The position numbers and the translations under genes were made by a program. Of a DNA stretch of 64,000 bases, positions 52,205-61,196 are shown one piece after another. Origin of the DNA: G963678445 sp963678445 (lineage in GTDB: Bacteria > Hydrogenedentota > Hydrogenedentia > Hydrogenedentales > G963678445); the NCBI GenBank assembly GCA_963678445.1, contig OY782877.1, forward strand, positions 1,488,001-1,552,000, in the 5' to 3' direction. Every line of letters begins with the position of its first letter. Position 1 is the stretch's first letter. Under the pieces are notes generated by a model. It did no database searches. It saw only the letters and a list, made by a program, of their open reading frames with translations, and was not told the origin of the DNA.

Positions 52205-52241
52205 ACAAAAAACCGTGCAAAACAATATGCTTTGCACGGTT
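52205..52241 (-). terminator. Terminator of the ribosomal-protein operon
   Basis: Perfect 12-bp stem AAACCGTGCAAA/TTTGCACGGTTT (52209-52220, 52230-52241). On the minus strand it is followed by a T-run. It lies about 140 bp after the rplQ stop. Confidence 0.88.
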
Positions 52242-52382
52242 TGACAATAAAAGGAAGGTAGGAGCACTTTCGAATAAAGTGTTCTAGTCGGTTAAACTGT
52301 CATGTTTTGCTTGGCTTTGCACCCAAAGCCACATAAAACAAGACTCATTACGCTAAGAGACGCACACGCCTCTACTCACGCC

Positions 52383-52763
52383 TTAGTCTTCGTCTTCCTG
52401 GAATTCACCCAAACCCACCAGCTCAATACGCGCCATAGGAGCAGCATCGCCTACGCGGTTATCCAGACGGAGGATACGGGTGTACCCACCGGGACGTTCC
52501 GCAAATGCGGGGCCGATTGTGCTAAAGAGCTTACGCACTGCGTTATCATCGCGCAACTTGGCAAATGCCCGTCGACGGTTGGCAACGGTGTCACTCTTGG
52601 CCATGGTAATCAACGGTTCGGCGAAACGGCGCAATTCTTTTGCCTTCAGCAAACCGGTTTCAATCGCGTCGTGGGTAAACAAAGCGACGGTCAACGATTT
52701 CATTGTCGCTTTGCGGTGGGCAGTGGTTCGACCCAGGCGTCTTCCTGCTTTGCGATGCCGCAT
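52383..52763 (-). CDS. rplQ: 50S ribosomal protein L17 (bL17)
   Basis: The start at 52763 gives MRHRKAGRRLGRTTAHRKA, the invariant bL17 N-terminus, and 126 residues. The protein sits near the polypeptide exit on the 50S subunit. GAGGAAG lies about 9 nt upstream, only three bases from the rpoA stop. It has an acidic end (GEFQEDED). It is the last gene of the operon. Confidence 0.97.
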   Translation of the reverse strand: MRHRKAGRRLGRTTAHRKATMKSLTVALFTHDAIETGLLKAKELRRFAEPLITMAKSDTVANRRRAFAKLRDDNAVRKLFSTIGPAFAERPGGYTRILRLDNRVGDAAPMARIELVGLGEFQEDED

Positions 52764-52765
52764 GA

Positions 52766-53770
52766 TCAATCTTCCTCATTGGTATCAGGGGCGATTTCAA
52801 CAGCATTCGCGGCAGCGCCGGTTTTCATGCCGAGACCCAACCCCATGGATGACAGTATCGATTTAATTTCATCTAACGATTTTTTGCCGAAGTTGTGGAA
52901 CTGGAGCATCTCCGGTTCGCTGCGGGCTACCAAATCGCCAATCGTTACGATTTCGGCGGCTTTGAGGCAGTTCGCTGCACGCACACTCAGTTCCATTTCT
53001 TCTACCGGACGGGCCAGCATGCGCATCAACTCGGGATCTTCATCCGCCGATTCGCCGGCCTGCGCCATTTCTTCGGTCTCCTGCTTCACAAAAATCCGCA
53101 GGTGCTCAATCAGCAGCCGAGAGGCTTCTTCCAAGGCCTTTTCCGGTGTAATAGAGCCATTTGTCCAGATTTCCAGGAGCAAACGGTCGTAGTCAATATT
53201 CTGGCCGACACGCGCATCCTGACACAGAAAATTCACCTTGGAGACGGGTGAAAAATTAGCGTCGAGGTAAATCGTACCTAATGGCGCATGTTCCAGTTCA
53301 AAATGATCCGCCGTGATGTAACCACGCCCTGTGGCTACCTTCAACTCCATCTCAATTTTTGTGCTTGCACTGGTCGCGGTAAACACAACATGGTCTGGAT
53401 TGAAGACATCCACATTCTGATCTTTGAAGAGATCGGCTACGGTCACTTCGCCTTCACCGGTGTGGGTGAACGAAAAAATCAGCGAATCGGTGTCATTAAG
53501 GCGAATCTCACATTTCTTGAGATTCAACACCACATCCGTCACGTCTTCCTTGACGCCGGGAATGGCAGCAAACTCGTGGTGCACGCCTTCGATACGGATC
53601 GCGGTCACCGCACTGCCTTGTAGTGAAGAAAGCAGTACACGACGCAGAGAGTTGCCTATAGTCGTGCCATAGCCGCGCTCAAAAGGTTCAACGGCTATAT
53701 GGGCGTAGCGCTCCGTCGCTCCGTCTTCAAATTTTACAAATTTCGGGATACTAAAATCTGTTGCTATCAT
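52766..53770 (-). CDS. rpoA: RNA polymerase alpha subunit
   Basis: The 334-residue protein has both alpha domains. The N-terminal assembly domain shows FERGYGTTIGNSLRRVLLSS and EGVHHEFAAIPGVKEDV. The C-terminal domain, which contacts UP elements and activators, reads ELSVRAANCLKAAEIVTIGDL and FGKKSLDEIKSIL. A flexible acidic linker joins them, and a short extra tail (AVEIAPDTNEED) is present. It lies directly after rpsK with no rpsD between them, unlike the classical alpha operon. Confidence 0.98.
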   Translation of the reverse strand: MIATDFSIPKFVKFEDGATERYAHIAVEPFERGYGTTIGNSLRRVLLSSLQGSAVTAIRIEGVHHEFAAIPGVKEDVTDVVLNLKKCEIRLNDTDSLIFSFTHTGEGEVTVADLFKDQNVDVFNPDHVVFTATSASTKIEMELKVATGRGYITADHFELEHAPLGTIYLDANFSPVSKVNFLCQDARVGQNIDYDRLLLEIWTNGSITPEKALEEASRLLIEHLRIFVKQETEEMAQAGESADEDPELMRMLARPVEEMELSVRAANCLKAAEIVTIGDLVARSEPEMLQFHNFGKKSLDEIKSILSSMGLGLGMKTGAAANAVEIAPDTNEED

Positions 53771-53836
53771 CGTTGCACGCCTTTCGAGACATGGGCCTCA
53801 GCATAGGAACGTTGCAGAACCGAAAACGTCTAGTGA

Positions 53837-54241
53837 TCAGACGCGACGGCGTTTAGGAGGACGGCAGCCATTGTGCGGAATGCTGGTCACGTCTTTAATC
53901 AGCGTAACATTCAAGCCCGCTGCCTGAATCGCCCGGATGGCCGATTCACGCCCCGCACCGGGTCCGTTGACATAGGCGCGCACCTCGCGCAATCCCAGAT
54001 CCAACGCCTTCTTGCCAGCCTGCTCGGCAGCAAGCTGTGCCGCAAACGACGTGCTCTTGCGTGAACCGGAAAAGCCAACCTGACCCGCACTGGACCAGGA
54101 AACTACATTGCCTTGCATGTCCGTTATGGACACAATCGTATTGTTGAACGTCGCCTGAATATGCGCCACCCCCGATGTAACGTTCAACGCTTGGCGGCGT
54201 TTCTTGCCTTTTGCTTTGCCTTTACGTTTGTCCGTAGCCAC
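53837..54241 (-). CDS. rpsK: 30S ribosomal protein S11 (uS11)
   Basis: The 134-residue protein has a basic N-terminus, then GVAHIQATFNNTIVSITDMQG and VNGPGAGRESAIRAIQAAGL, ending in the conserved HNGCRPPKRRRV. It lines the platform of the 30S subunit near the mRNA exit. It is followed by rpoA after 66 bp. Confidence 0.97.
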   Translation of the reverse strand: MATDKRKGKAKGKKRRQALNVTSGVAHIQATFNNTIVSITDMQGNVVSWSSAGQVGFSGSRKSTSFAAQLAAEQAGKKALDLGLREVRAYVNGPGAGRESAIRAIQAAGLNVTLIKDVTSIPHNGCRPPKRRRV

Positions 54242-54342
54242 GTATCTGTGTCTCCTCTGACATAAAGCGGCAGCCCTTGATGAGCTGTTTTCACCATGCC
54301 CGCTCCAGCGCTACTCTTCAAAATGTTGTTGAAATTTAGTAC

Positions 54343-54708
54343 TTATTTCTTCTTAACAGCCGCACGACGCGGTCCTTTTCGGGTGCGGGCATTGGTATGC
54401 GTCCGCTGCCCATGTACCGGCAGATTTCGCTTGTGGCGCATCCCGCGATAGCAGTTGATATCCATCAACCGCTTGATATTACTGGCGACTTCGCGCCGCA
54501 AATCACCCTCTACCTTGTACTCATTTTGTACCAAGGTAGATAATGTGTGGATTTGCTCATCGGTCAAATCGCGCACCCGCGTATCCGGATCAATTCCGGT
54601 TTTCTCGAGTATTTCCTTCGCTCGTGTGGGCCCAACTCCATAGATGGACTGAACGCCCGCTTCGATCCGTTTTTCACGGGGAAGGTCTACACCAACTACA
54701 CGTGCCAT
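54343..54708 (-). CDS. rpsM: 30S ribosomal protein S13 (uS13)
   Basis: The 121-residue protein starts MARVVGVDLPREKRIEAGVQ and contains IYGVGPTRAKEIL, CYRGMRHKRNLPVHGQRT and the basic RTRKGPRRAAVKKK tail that reaches the P-site tRNA. It is located in the head of the 30S subunit. It follows rpmJ directly in the usual order. Confidence 0.97.
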   Translation of the reverse strand: MARVVGVDLPREKRIEAGVQSIYGVGPTRAKEILEKTGIDPDTRVRDLTDEQIHTLSTLVQNEYKVEGDLRREVASNIKRLMDINCYRGMRHKRNLPVHGQRTHTNARTRKGPRRAAVKKK

Positions 54709-54764
54709 GTATAGCCTCTCCTATTGGTACACCGGAATCCCGGAATGCACCTGCTTATCTTTAG

Positions 54765-54878
54765 TTAACCCTGACGCTGTTTATGCTTGGGATTTTCGCA
54801 AATCACCCGCACGCACCCATGACGACGGATTATTTTGCACTTTTCGCAAATCTTCTTTACCGAACTGCGTACTTTCAT
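54765..54878 (-). CDS. rpmJ: 50S ribosomal protein L36 (bL36)
   Basis: A 37-codon gene between infA and rpsM. The product begins MKVRSSVKKICEKCKIIRRH and ends ENPKHKQRQG. The zinc ligands of the C-plus form are all present (Cys11, Cys14, Cys27, His32). Such a short gene is easily missed, but its sequence and position are unambiguous. Confidence 0.96.
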   Translation of the reverse strand: MKVRSSVKKICEKCKIIRRHGCVRVICENPKHKQRQG

Positions 54879-54999
54879 TTTATGCTCCTTCACGCCTGCG
54901 TTGAGGCGTCTTGTGTCATCTGCCCAACATGCCGCTGCGAGCCCACAAATGCATAGCGTGACACCTGTTGCCCTGTATCGCCATGTTGTTGCGGACTGT

Positions 55000-55215
55000 C
55001 TATTTATAGCGGTAGGTAATCCGTCCCCGCGTCAGGTCATAGGGTGACATTTCCAAGGTAACCTTGTCACCGGGCAAGATTCGGATAAAATTCATCCGCA
55101 TTTTACCGGAAATATGCGCCAATACCATATGGCCGTTTTTCAGCTCAACGCGAAACATCGCATTGGGCAACGGCTCTACTACGGTACCTTCCACTTCTAT
55201 GGCTTCTTCTTTCAT
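55000..55215 (-). CDS. infA: Translation initiation factor IF-1
   Basis: The start at 55215 (MKEEAIEVEGTVVEPLPNAM) gives 71 residues, the normal IF-1 length. An OB fold is evident from FRVELKNGHMVLAHISGKMR, NFIRILPGDKVTLEMSPYDL and the end RGRITYRYK. IF-1 blocks the A site during initiation. The longer frame upstream overlaps the end of map. The Shine-Dalgarno is poor, so translation may be coupled to map. Confidence 0.96.
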   Translation of the reverse strand: MKEEAIEVEGTVVEPLPNAMFRVELKNGHMVLAHISGKMRMNFIRILPGDKVTLEMSPYDLTRGRITYRYK

Positions 55216-55253
55216 AGGCTCATTTTCAAGTTTGCCGCCATTCGGCGGGCTTA

Positions 55254-56030
55254 TCAATGCTCTCGACGACCCCAGACCAATTGGTCTGACAGTGAAAGAA
55301 TTTCACCGCCGTCTGGCCGCACTACTATCGTATGCTCAAAGTGGGCGCTGGGCTTACCATCCACCGTCACCGCCGTCCAGCCATCACGCAAAACGCGTAC
55401 CCGGTGGGTGCCCATGTTCACCATAGGTTCAATGGCGAGCACCATGCCCGTTTTGAGCCGCGGGCCTTTTCGACCAGAGTCGAAATTAAGCACTTGCGGC
55501 TCTTCATGCATCTGGGTGCCAATACCATGCCCCACAAAATCACGCACCACCCCATATCCGTGCGGGATACATGTCTGCTCCACCGCAATCCCAATATCAT
55601 TGAGATAGGCACCATCGCGAGCAGCGCGAATCGCACGACTCAAGGCCAGATCGGTTACTTCCAGCAGCTTTTGACGCGCTGGGTCTACCTGTCCACAAGG
55701 CAGCGAAACAGCCGCATCGCCGTAGTACCCCTTATAGAGGCTGCCTACGTCAATGCTGACAATCTGTCCGTCGCGAAGCACCCGATTTCCGGGTATCCCG
55801 TGCACAACTTCTTTATCTACGGAAATACACGTCGCTGCCGGATAGCCACTGTATCCTTTAAACGCCGGTATTGCACCCTGATCACAAATCATCTGCTCTG
55901 CAAAGGCATCCAACTCCGCCGTCGTCACTCCGGGTTGCACGCGCAGTGCAAGCGCCGCATGCACCTTTGCTACTATCTGGTTTGCCTGACGCAGGAGTTC
56001 TATCTCACGTTCTGTTCGAATTGCTATCAT
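55254..56030 (-). CDS. map: Methionine aminopeptidase, type I
   Basis: MetAP removes the initiator methionine from nascent proteins. The start at 56030 (MIAIRTEREIELLRQANQ) gives 258 residues. The two-metal site is complete: Asp residues in VDVGSLYKGYYGDAAVS, the His in GHGIGTQMHEEP, and the Glu residues in LAIEPM and FEHTIVV. The substrate-side His is in VHGIPGNRVL. Location between secY and infA follows the common bacterial order. AGGA lies very close to the start. Confidence 0.97.
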   Translation of the reverse strand: MIAIRTEREIELLRQANQIVAKVHAALALRVQPGVTTAELDAFAEQMICDQGAIPAFKGYSGYPAATCISVDKEVVHGIPGNRVLRDGQIVSIDVGSLYKGYYGDAAVSLPCGQVDPARQKLLEVTDLALSRAIRAARDGAYLNDIGIAVEQTCIPHGYGVVRDFVGHGIGTQMHEEPQVLNFDSGRKGPRLKTGMVLAIEPMVNMGTHRVRVLRDGWTAVTVDGKPSAHFEHTIVVRPDGGEILSLSDQLVWGRREH

Positions 56031-56142
56031 TTTCCTGTCACCCAAGCTACCCGCCGACCCTATACGGTCGACGCAATATTCAATTATAGCAAAAAAGCAC
56101 CGTCGATTCCCAGCTTTATCCGCCACCGCCGTTAAACACGAT

Positions 56143-57471
56143 TTAGAAGTTGCGTCGTGCGCGCACTGCGCCTGCCTTACCACTAAATCCGTCGTAGTGA
56201 CGCATCACCAAATGTTGCTCGATCTGCTTAATCGTATCCAAGGCCACGCCGACCAGAATAAGCAGGCTCGTACCGCCGAAGAAAGTCACGATACCCCAGT
56301 TATGCACCTCAAGGAGCATAAACAAGATGGTTGGCATCAAGGCGACAAGGGCGAGGAACAGGGAACCAACCAACGTTATCCGCGTCATAACCCGATTCAG
56401 GTAATCCGCCGTTGCTTTGCCGGGACGAACACCAACGATTACACCACCGTACTTCTTCATGTTGTCCGCCATTTCTACCGGATTGAAGGTAATCGCCGTG
56501 TAGAAGAAGGCAAAGAAAATAATCAGCCCAGCATAAATCACGTTGTACATGATATGTTGCGGGTCAAAAAGGAAATTAAATGCAGTCTCCAACCAACTAA
56601 TGTTGATGGATTGGCCCAACATCTGCGGCAGAGAGAGAATGGAGCTGGCGAAGATGATAGGAATTACGCCCGCCTGATTCACACGCAACGGCAGATAGGT
56701 GCGTGTTCCGCCGGAAACCCGACGCCCTTTTACCTGGCGTGGATATTGCACTGGAATCCGGCGCTGTCCGGTGGTAATCAGAATTGCACCAGCCACAACC
56801 GCCACCATTAGGAAGACCAACAGGATCGCTGCAAAGAAGTTGATCTGTCGGTTGGAAACCATTCGGACCAGTTCAATAACAGCACTGGGCATGCGGGAAA
56901 CGATACTGGTAAAGATGATAAGCGAGATACCGTTACCGATACCCATTTCGCTAATCTGCTCACCCAGCCACATAATAAAGGCCGTACCTGTGGTGAAGGA
57001 AATTACACACAACAGCAAGAAGCCGAATCCCGGATTGGGAACAATATCTGTTCCCATGCGTTGCAAGTACAGTCCAATACCGGTGGCTTGGATGATACAC
57101 AACACAATAGTGCCGTAGCGTGTATATTCCGTGATCTTCTTTTGCCCTTCTTGTCCCTGCTTTTGCAGCGCTTCAAGGGAGGGAATCACGGGAATAAGCA
57201 GAGACAGTATAATCGATGCCGTAATGTAGGGCATAATACCCAAGGCAAATACGGTGGCGCGCTGAAACGCGCCGCCCGTAAAGATATCATACAGTCCCAA
57301 CAGACCACCGCCTTGACTCATCTTGGCAGCCAAAGCCGCACCGTCCACTCCCGGCGTGGGCACGTGCGCGCCCAAGCGGTAAATGGCCAGCATGACCAAG
57401 GTAAAAATGATCCGCTGTTTCAGCTCTGGAATTTTGAACGCATTTCGGAAGGCTTCAATGGGTGCAGACAC
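56143..57471 (-). CDS. secY: Preprotein translocase subunit SecY
   Basis: The 442-residue protein has ten hydrophobic helices. Motifs include RIIFTLVMLAIYRLGAHVPT, ALGIMPYITASIIL, the cytoplasmic loop QRRIPVQYPRQVKGRRVSGG and GVRPGKATADYL. SecY forms the protein-conducting channel with SecE and SecG. It starts 5 bp after the rplO stop, so the genes are tightly coupled, and a 112-bp gap precedes map. Confidence 0.98.
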   Translation of the reverse strand: MSAPIEAFRNAFKIPELKQRIIFTLVMLAIYRLGAHVPTPGVDGAALAAKMSQGGGLLGLYDIFTGGAFQRATVFALGIMPYITASIILSLLIPVIPSLEALQKQGQEGQKKITEYTRYGTIVLCIIQATGIGLYLQRMGTDIVPNPGFGFLLLCVISFTTGTAFIMWLGEQISEMGIGNGISLIIFTSIVSRMPSAVIELVRMVSNRQINFFAAILLVFLMVAVVAGAILITTGQRRIPVQYPRQVKGRRVSGGTRTYLPLRVNQAGVIPIIFASSILSLPQMLGQSINISWLETAFNFLFDPQHIMYNVIYAGLIIFFAFFYTAITFNPVEMADNMKKYGGVIVGVRPGKATADYLNRVMTRITLVGSLFLALVALMPTILFMLLEVHNWGIVTFFGGTSLLILVGVALDTIKQIEQHLVMRHYDGFSGKAGAVRARRNF

Positions 57472-57476
57472 CTACC

Positions 57477-57971
57477 TTACTCCTCGTTGGCCTGTTCGGC
57501 GACTTCGGTTGCAGCTTGCGATTCTTTTTTGATCAATTCAACCGTACCGCCGGCTGCTTCGATCTTTGCTTTGGCACTGTCGGTAATCGCATGCACTTTC
57601 AGGGTCAATTTCTTGGTAATCTCGCCGCGACCCAATACTTTTACACCACCGATCAGAGCATCGCCCAAACCGGCTTTTACGATATCTTCTGCAGTAACAA
57701 CCGCACCCTCGTCAAATACCCTGGCCAAAGTATCCACGTTCACAATGGCATAAGGCCAACGGTCTGCGTGGTTGAAACCACGCTTGGGCATACGGCGATG
57801 CAAGGGCATTTGCCCACCTTCAAAGCCGTAGTTGCGACTGTAGCCACTGCGAGCCTTTTGCCCTTTGTGACCGCGTCCAGCAGTTTTCCCATTACCAGAA
57901 CCGGGCCCCCGCCCGACTCGCTTGCGCTTCTTACGAGCGCCGGGTGCGTATGTGAGGGTATGCAGATCCAT
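57477..57971 (-). CDS. rplO: 50S ribosomal protein L15 (uL15)
   Basis: The start at 57971 (MDLHTLTYAPGARKKRKRVG) has GGAG 5 nt upstream and gives 164 residues. The RGPGSGNGKTAGRGHKGQKA stretch and GFEGGQMPLHRRMPKRGF are diagnostic. The acidic C-terminal tail (ATEVAEQANEE) is longer than usual. rpmD (uL30), normally between rpsE and rplO, is absent. Confidence 0.97.
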   Translation of the reverse strand: MDLHTLTYAPGARKKRKRVGRGPGSGNGKTAGRGHKGQKARSGYSRNYGFEGGQMPLHRRMPKRGFNHADRWPYAIVNVDTLARVFDEGAVVTAEDIVKAGLGDALIGGVKVLGRGEITKKLTLKVHAITDSAKAKIEAAGGTVELIKKESQAATEVAEQANEE

Positions 57972-58043
57972 GTACACTCCGTTCCTTATATTTCTGCCCT
58001 TGGGCAGTAAGTTTCGCTATAGTATAATATTCGGGGTGCCGAA

Positions 58044-58583
58044 TTAAAGTATGTCAGCAACCGGCAGCCCGCGCATTGCAGCGATCTCTTCGGCTGTCTT
58101 CAGCTGACGCAGACCGTCGAGCGTCGCCCAGACTACATTCGTAGCGCTGTTGGAGCCTAATGACTTGGTCAGGATGTTTTTGTACCCTGCCGCATCAACC
58201 ACGGCACGCACAGGACCACCCGCCACGATACCAGTACCCAACGAGGCCGGCTTGAGGAGGACTTTGGCAGCGTCCGCCCGACCTTCCACTTCGTGGGGGA
58301 CGGTCGTGTTAATCACTGGCACCTCAAACATGTCCCGTTTGGCCTTTTCAATGGCTTTGCGGATCGCGTTGGGCACTTCACTGGCTTTACCCATGGCAGC
58401 GCCTACACGCCCCTTCCCATCGCCTACTACCACGATGGCGCTAAAGCTGAAACGACGTCCGCCTTTCACCACCTTCGCCACACGGTAAATTTTCACCACG
58501 TGCTCAATGAATTCATTTTCCTGTTCTTCGCGGGGCCGCTTGTCGCCACGCGCATCACGATCTCTACCACGCGCTGTACTCAA
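58044..58583 (-). CDS. rpsE: 30S ribosomal protein S5 (uS5)
   Basis: A TTG start at 58583 is supported by GGAG 9 nt upstream. The 179-residue protein has a charged N-terminal extension, then VVKIYRVAKVVKGGRRFSFS, the fold-defining VGDGKGRVGAAMGKASEVP, and KPASLGTGIVAGGPVRAVV. S5 helps the ribosome maintain decoding accuracy and unwind mRNA. Seventy-two base pairs separate it from rplO, too little for rpmD. Confidence 0.97.
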   Translation of the reverse strand: MSTARGRDRDARGDKRPREEQENEFIEHVVKIYRVAKVVKGGRRFSFSAIVVVGDGKGRVGAAMGKASEVPNAIRKAIEKAKRDMFEVPVINTTVPHEVEGRADAAKVLLKPASLGTGIVAGGPVRAVVDAAGYKNILTKSLGSNSATNVVWATLDGLRQLKTAEEIAAMRGLPVADIL

Positions 58584-58692
58584 GAGTAATCTCTCCTTAG
58601 TCGGCCGGGGCCGTTCCCATTTGGGTTATTCTGTTTCTTACATCCCCCACGCCGGCCATCGAACCGGGCCCTCCGGGGCAAAATTCTATCTA

Positions 58693-59046
58693 TTAAAATT
58701 GCAAACCGGCTTCACGCGCGGCATCGGCCAACGCCTTCACCCGTCCGTGGAACAGGTTACCGCCACGATCGAAACATACGGCCTCGATGGACTTGCTCTT
58801 AGCGCTTTCCGCTACTGCTTTGCCCACTTCTTTGGCAGCCTCAATGTTACCGCCAGCAATCTTCAGCGCAACGGACGAGGCCGAAGCCAACGTCTTTCCC
58901 GTTGTATCGTCGATCACCTGGGCATAAATATGTTTCAAGGAGCGCGTCACACGAAGCCGGGGACATTCGGGGGTGCCAGAGATTTTTTTGCGCACACTCC
59001 GCTTGCGCCGTTCAAGCAGCACTTTTTTGGGGTTTGTCTTCGCCAT
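58693..59046 (-). CDS. rplR: 50S ribosomal protein L18 (uL18)
   Basis: The 117-residue protein has the basic start RRKRSVRKKISGTPECPRLR, RSLKHIYAQVIDDTTGKTLA and the end FDRGGNLFHGRVKALADAAR, all typical for bacterial uL18. It binds 5S rRNA in the central protuberance. It is positioned between rplF and rpsE as expected. Confidence 0.97.
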   Translation of the reverse strand: MAKTNPKKVLLERRKRSVRKKISGTPECPRLRVTRSLKHIYAQVIDDTTGKTLASASSVALKIAGGNIEAAKEVGKAVAESAKSKSIEAVCFDRGGNLFHGRVKALADAAREAGLQF

Positions 59047-59117
59047 GTTTTGCCTTTCTATTACATAACGCGGTGCGTTTGTAACTCACTACACATTTGC
59101 CGTAACGCCGCGCTTCA

Positions 59118-59654
59118 TTAAGCGGTGGCTTTGCTAACCTTGCGGCGAATGTATTCACCTTCATAGCGCACCCCTTTGCCTTTGTAAGGCTCGGGGGGAC
59201 GTATCGCACGAATGTCCGCTGCCACTTGGCCGACCTGCTGTTTGTCGATACCGGAAACTTTAATTGTCTGCGTTCCCTCAACAAGAAAATCGATACCCGC
59301 TGGCGGCTCAACCGCAACTGGATGGCTAAAGCCCAAGGCCAGGTTCAGCGTCTTGCCTTGCATCGAAGCGCGGTAACCCACCCCTTCGATTAGCAAAGTG
59401 CGCTGGTAGCCTTGCGATACGCCTATAACCATATTGTTAATCAAGGCGCGCGTCAAACCGTGCAGCGCCCGATGCTCTTTTTTATCACTGGGACGCGTCA
59501 CAGTTAACTCATTGTCCGCCAACTCGACGGCCATTTCTGAATTAACCGTCAGCTCCAGCGCACCTTTCGGTCCCGTGACTTTCAAATGTGCGTCTTTCAA
59601 CTCACACTTGACGCCGTCGGGGATAGGAATCGGCAGTTTTCCAATTCTTGACAC
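59118..59654 (-). CDS. rplF: 50S ribosomal protein L6 (uL6)
   Basis: The 178-residue protein starts MSRIGKLPIPIPDGV. It has the duplicated L6 fold, with VTGPKGALELTV and the conserved C-terminal RPPEPYKGKGVRYEGEYIRR. L6 lies near the factor-binding site of the 50S subunit. It is followed by rplR after 71 bp. Confidence 0.97.
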   Translation of the reverse strand: MSRIGKLPIPIPDGVKCELKDAHLKVTGPKGALELTVNSEMAVELADNELTVTRPSDKKEHRALHGLTRALINNMVIGVSQGYQRTLLIEGVGYRASMQGKTLNLALGFSHPVAVEPPAGIDFLVEGTQTIKVSGIDKQQVGQVAADIRAIRPPEPYKGKGVRYEGEYIRRKVSKATA

Positions 59655-59759
59655 GGCAACTATCCTTTCACTGGCCCCGCGCTGCGGCGGCCACTCTTCT
59701 GGGTTATCTTATCCGTATGGAACGCCTCGGGGCGTCGTATTGGACCGCAGCTTTGCGAC

Positions 59760-60158
59760 CTACCACACTTCGCACAGCACTTCACCACCAACATGGTCTC
59801 TGCGGGCCTGTTTTCCCGTCATCACCCCTTTGGAGGTGCTCACGATGCTGATACCCAATCCACTCCTGACGGGCTTGAATTCACTGCTGCGTTTGTGCAC
59901 CCGCAAACTGGGTTTGCTTATCCGTTTCAACCCTTGCACCACGGAGGCACCCTCGTTGACGTATTTCAACGTCACACGAATCTGTCCGGGTTTGGGTTCT
60001 GACTCTACCACGTAATCCGCGATGTAGCCTTCTTCCTTCAGCACCCGGCAGATTTCCGCCTTCAGGTTCGAAGCCGGAATATCGGCGGTGGCGTGTTGGG
60101 CCATAATCGCATTGCGCATACGCGTCAGCAGATCGGCAATCGGATCGCTCATGGACAT
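59760..60158 (-). CDS. rpsH: 30S ribosomal protein S8 (uS8)
   Basis: The start at 60158 (MSMSDPIADLLTRMRNA) has AAGGA 10 nt upstream and gives 132 residues. The C-terminal SKPSLRVHKRSSEFKPVRSG and the end STSKGVMTGKQARRDHVGGE are diagnostic. S8 binds helix 21 of 16S rRNA and in many bacteria represses the spc operon. Confidence 0.97.
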   Translation of the reverse strand: MSMSDPIADLLTRMRNAIMAQHATADIPASNLKAEICRVLKEEGYIADYVVESEPKPGQIRVTLKYVNEGASVVQGLKRISKPSLRVHKRSSEFKPVRSGLGISIVSTSKGVMTGKQARRDHVGGEVLCEVW

Positions 60159-60212
60159 AACTCTGTATTCCTTATTGCAGTTCAGTTGCAATGGTCACGG
60201 CGAATCGCCGTT

Positions 60213-60518
60213 TTACCAGCTCGACTTCGTAACCCCGGGAAGTTTCCCTTCCAGGGCGAGCTCACGAAAGCTGATGCGTGACATGTTGTAATCGCGCAGG
60301 TAGCCCCGCGGACGTCCCGTCACACCACAGCGGTTGCGGTAGCGCACCGGACTGGCGTTGCGCGGCATGCGCGCCAACTTGCGGTACGCTTCTTGACGTT
60401 CTTCCATCGTCGAATCCACATTCTTGATAATCGCTAGCAACGCATTACGCCGTTCGGCATACTGTGCAATCATCCGCGCGATCCGGTCATTCTTTTCGAT
60501 TTTGCTCTTCTTCGCCAA
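60213..60518 (-). CDS. rpsN: 30S ribosomal protein S14 (uS14), long zinc-free form
   Basis: A TTG at 60518 is chosen because GGGAG lies 8 nt upstream and it yields the canonical MAKKSKIEKN start and 101 residues; a GTG at 60527 abuts the site. It has the end NRCGVTGRPRGYLRDYNMSR and FRELALEGKLPGVTKSSW. It lacks the CxxC...CxxC zinc knuckle of the short form. Confidence 0.95.
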   Translation of the reverse strand: MAKKSKIEKNDRIARMIAQYAERRNALLAIIKNVDSTMEERQEAYRKLARMPRNASPVRYRNRCGVTGRPRGYLRDYNMSRISFRELALEGKLPGVTKSSW

Positions 60519-60559
60519 TGTTCTCACTCCCGGACGCCGCCGCGTCCCCTTGGGTTACG

Positions 60560-61108
60560 TTACTTTTTCTTAAACGGCATACCCAGCTTGGTCAACAGGG
60601 CGCGGCTTGCATCCGTCGAACAGGCCTTCTTAGTAACAAAGGTGATGTTCATGCCACGCACGCGACCCACTTTGTCGATATCCACTTCGGGGAAGATGGT
60701 CTGTTCGCGCAGGCCCAAGGTATAATTGCCGAATTTATCAAAACCATTGGGGTTGATGCCGCGGAAGTCGCGAATACGCGGGATGGCGATATTAATCAGG
60801 CGATCGACAAACTCGTACATGCGCTCGCCACGCAAAGTGACCATGCAGCCAATCTTTGCACCGGCACGCAGCTTGAAGTTCGACACCGATTTGCGCGCTG
60901 TGCGTACTACCGGACGCTGCCCGGCGATACGCGTCAGCTCGTTCATCGCATCGTCCATCAAACGTGCATCGGCAATCGCGTCGCCGACACCCATGTTGAT
61001 GGTCACCTTCTCCAACTGCGGCACATCCATCACGTTGGGAATTCCGAACTCTTCTTTCAGTTCCGGCAGAATCTCGTTTTTATATCTTTTTCGTAGTCTT
61101 GCGGGCAC
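60560..61108 (-). CDS. rplE: 50S ribosomal protein L5 (uL5)
   Basis: The GTG at 61108 has GGAGG 8 nt upstream and gives 182 residues starting MPARLRKRYKNEILPEL. Motifs include VTINMGVGDAIADARLMDDA, GQRPVVRTARKSVSNFKLR and the end FVTKKACSTDASRALLTKLG. L5 contacts 5S rRNA and P-site tRNA. A longer upstream frame overlaps the rplX end and lacks homology. Confidence 0.97.
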   Translation of the reverse strand: MPARLRKRYKNEILPELKEEFGIPNVMDVPQLEKVTINMGVGDAIADARLMDDAMNELTRIAGQRPVVRTARKSVSNFKLRAGAKIGCMVTLRGERMYEFVDRLINIAIPRIRDFRGINPNGFDKFGNYTLGLREQTIFPEVDIDKVGRVRGMNITFVTKKACSTDASRALLTKLGMPFKKK

Positions 61109-61196
61109 TGTGAGCGCCTCCTGCTTCTTGGTTCCACGGTTTAAATCCCAAGCGGCTCGTCCGGCATGCGCCACCCTTGGCGCAGTCCACGTTCGC

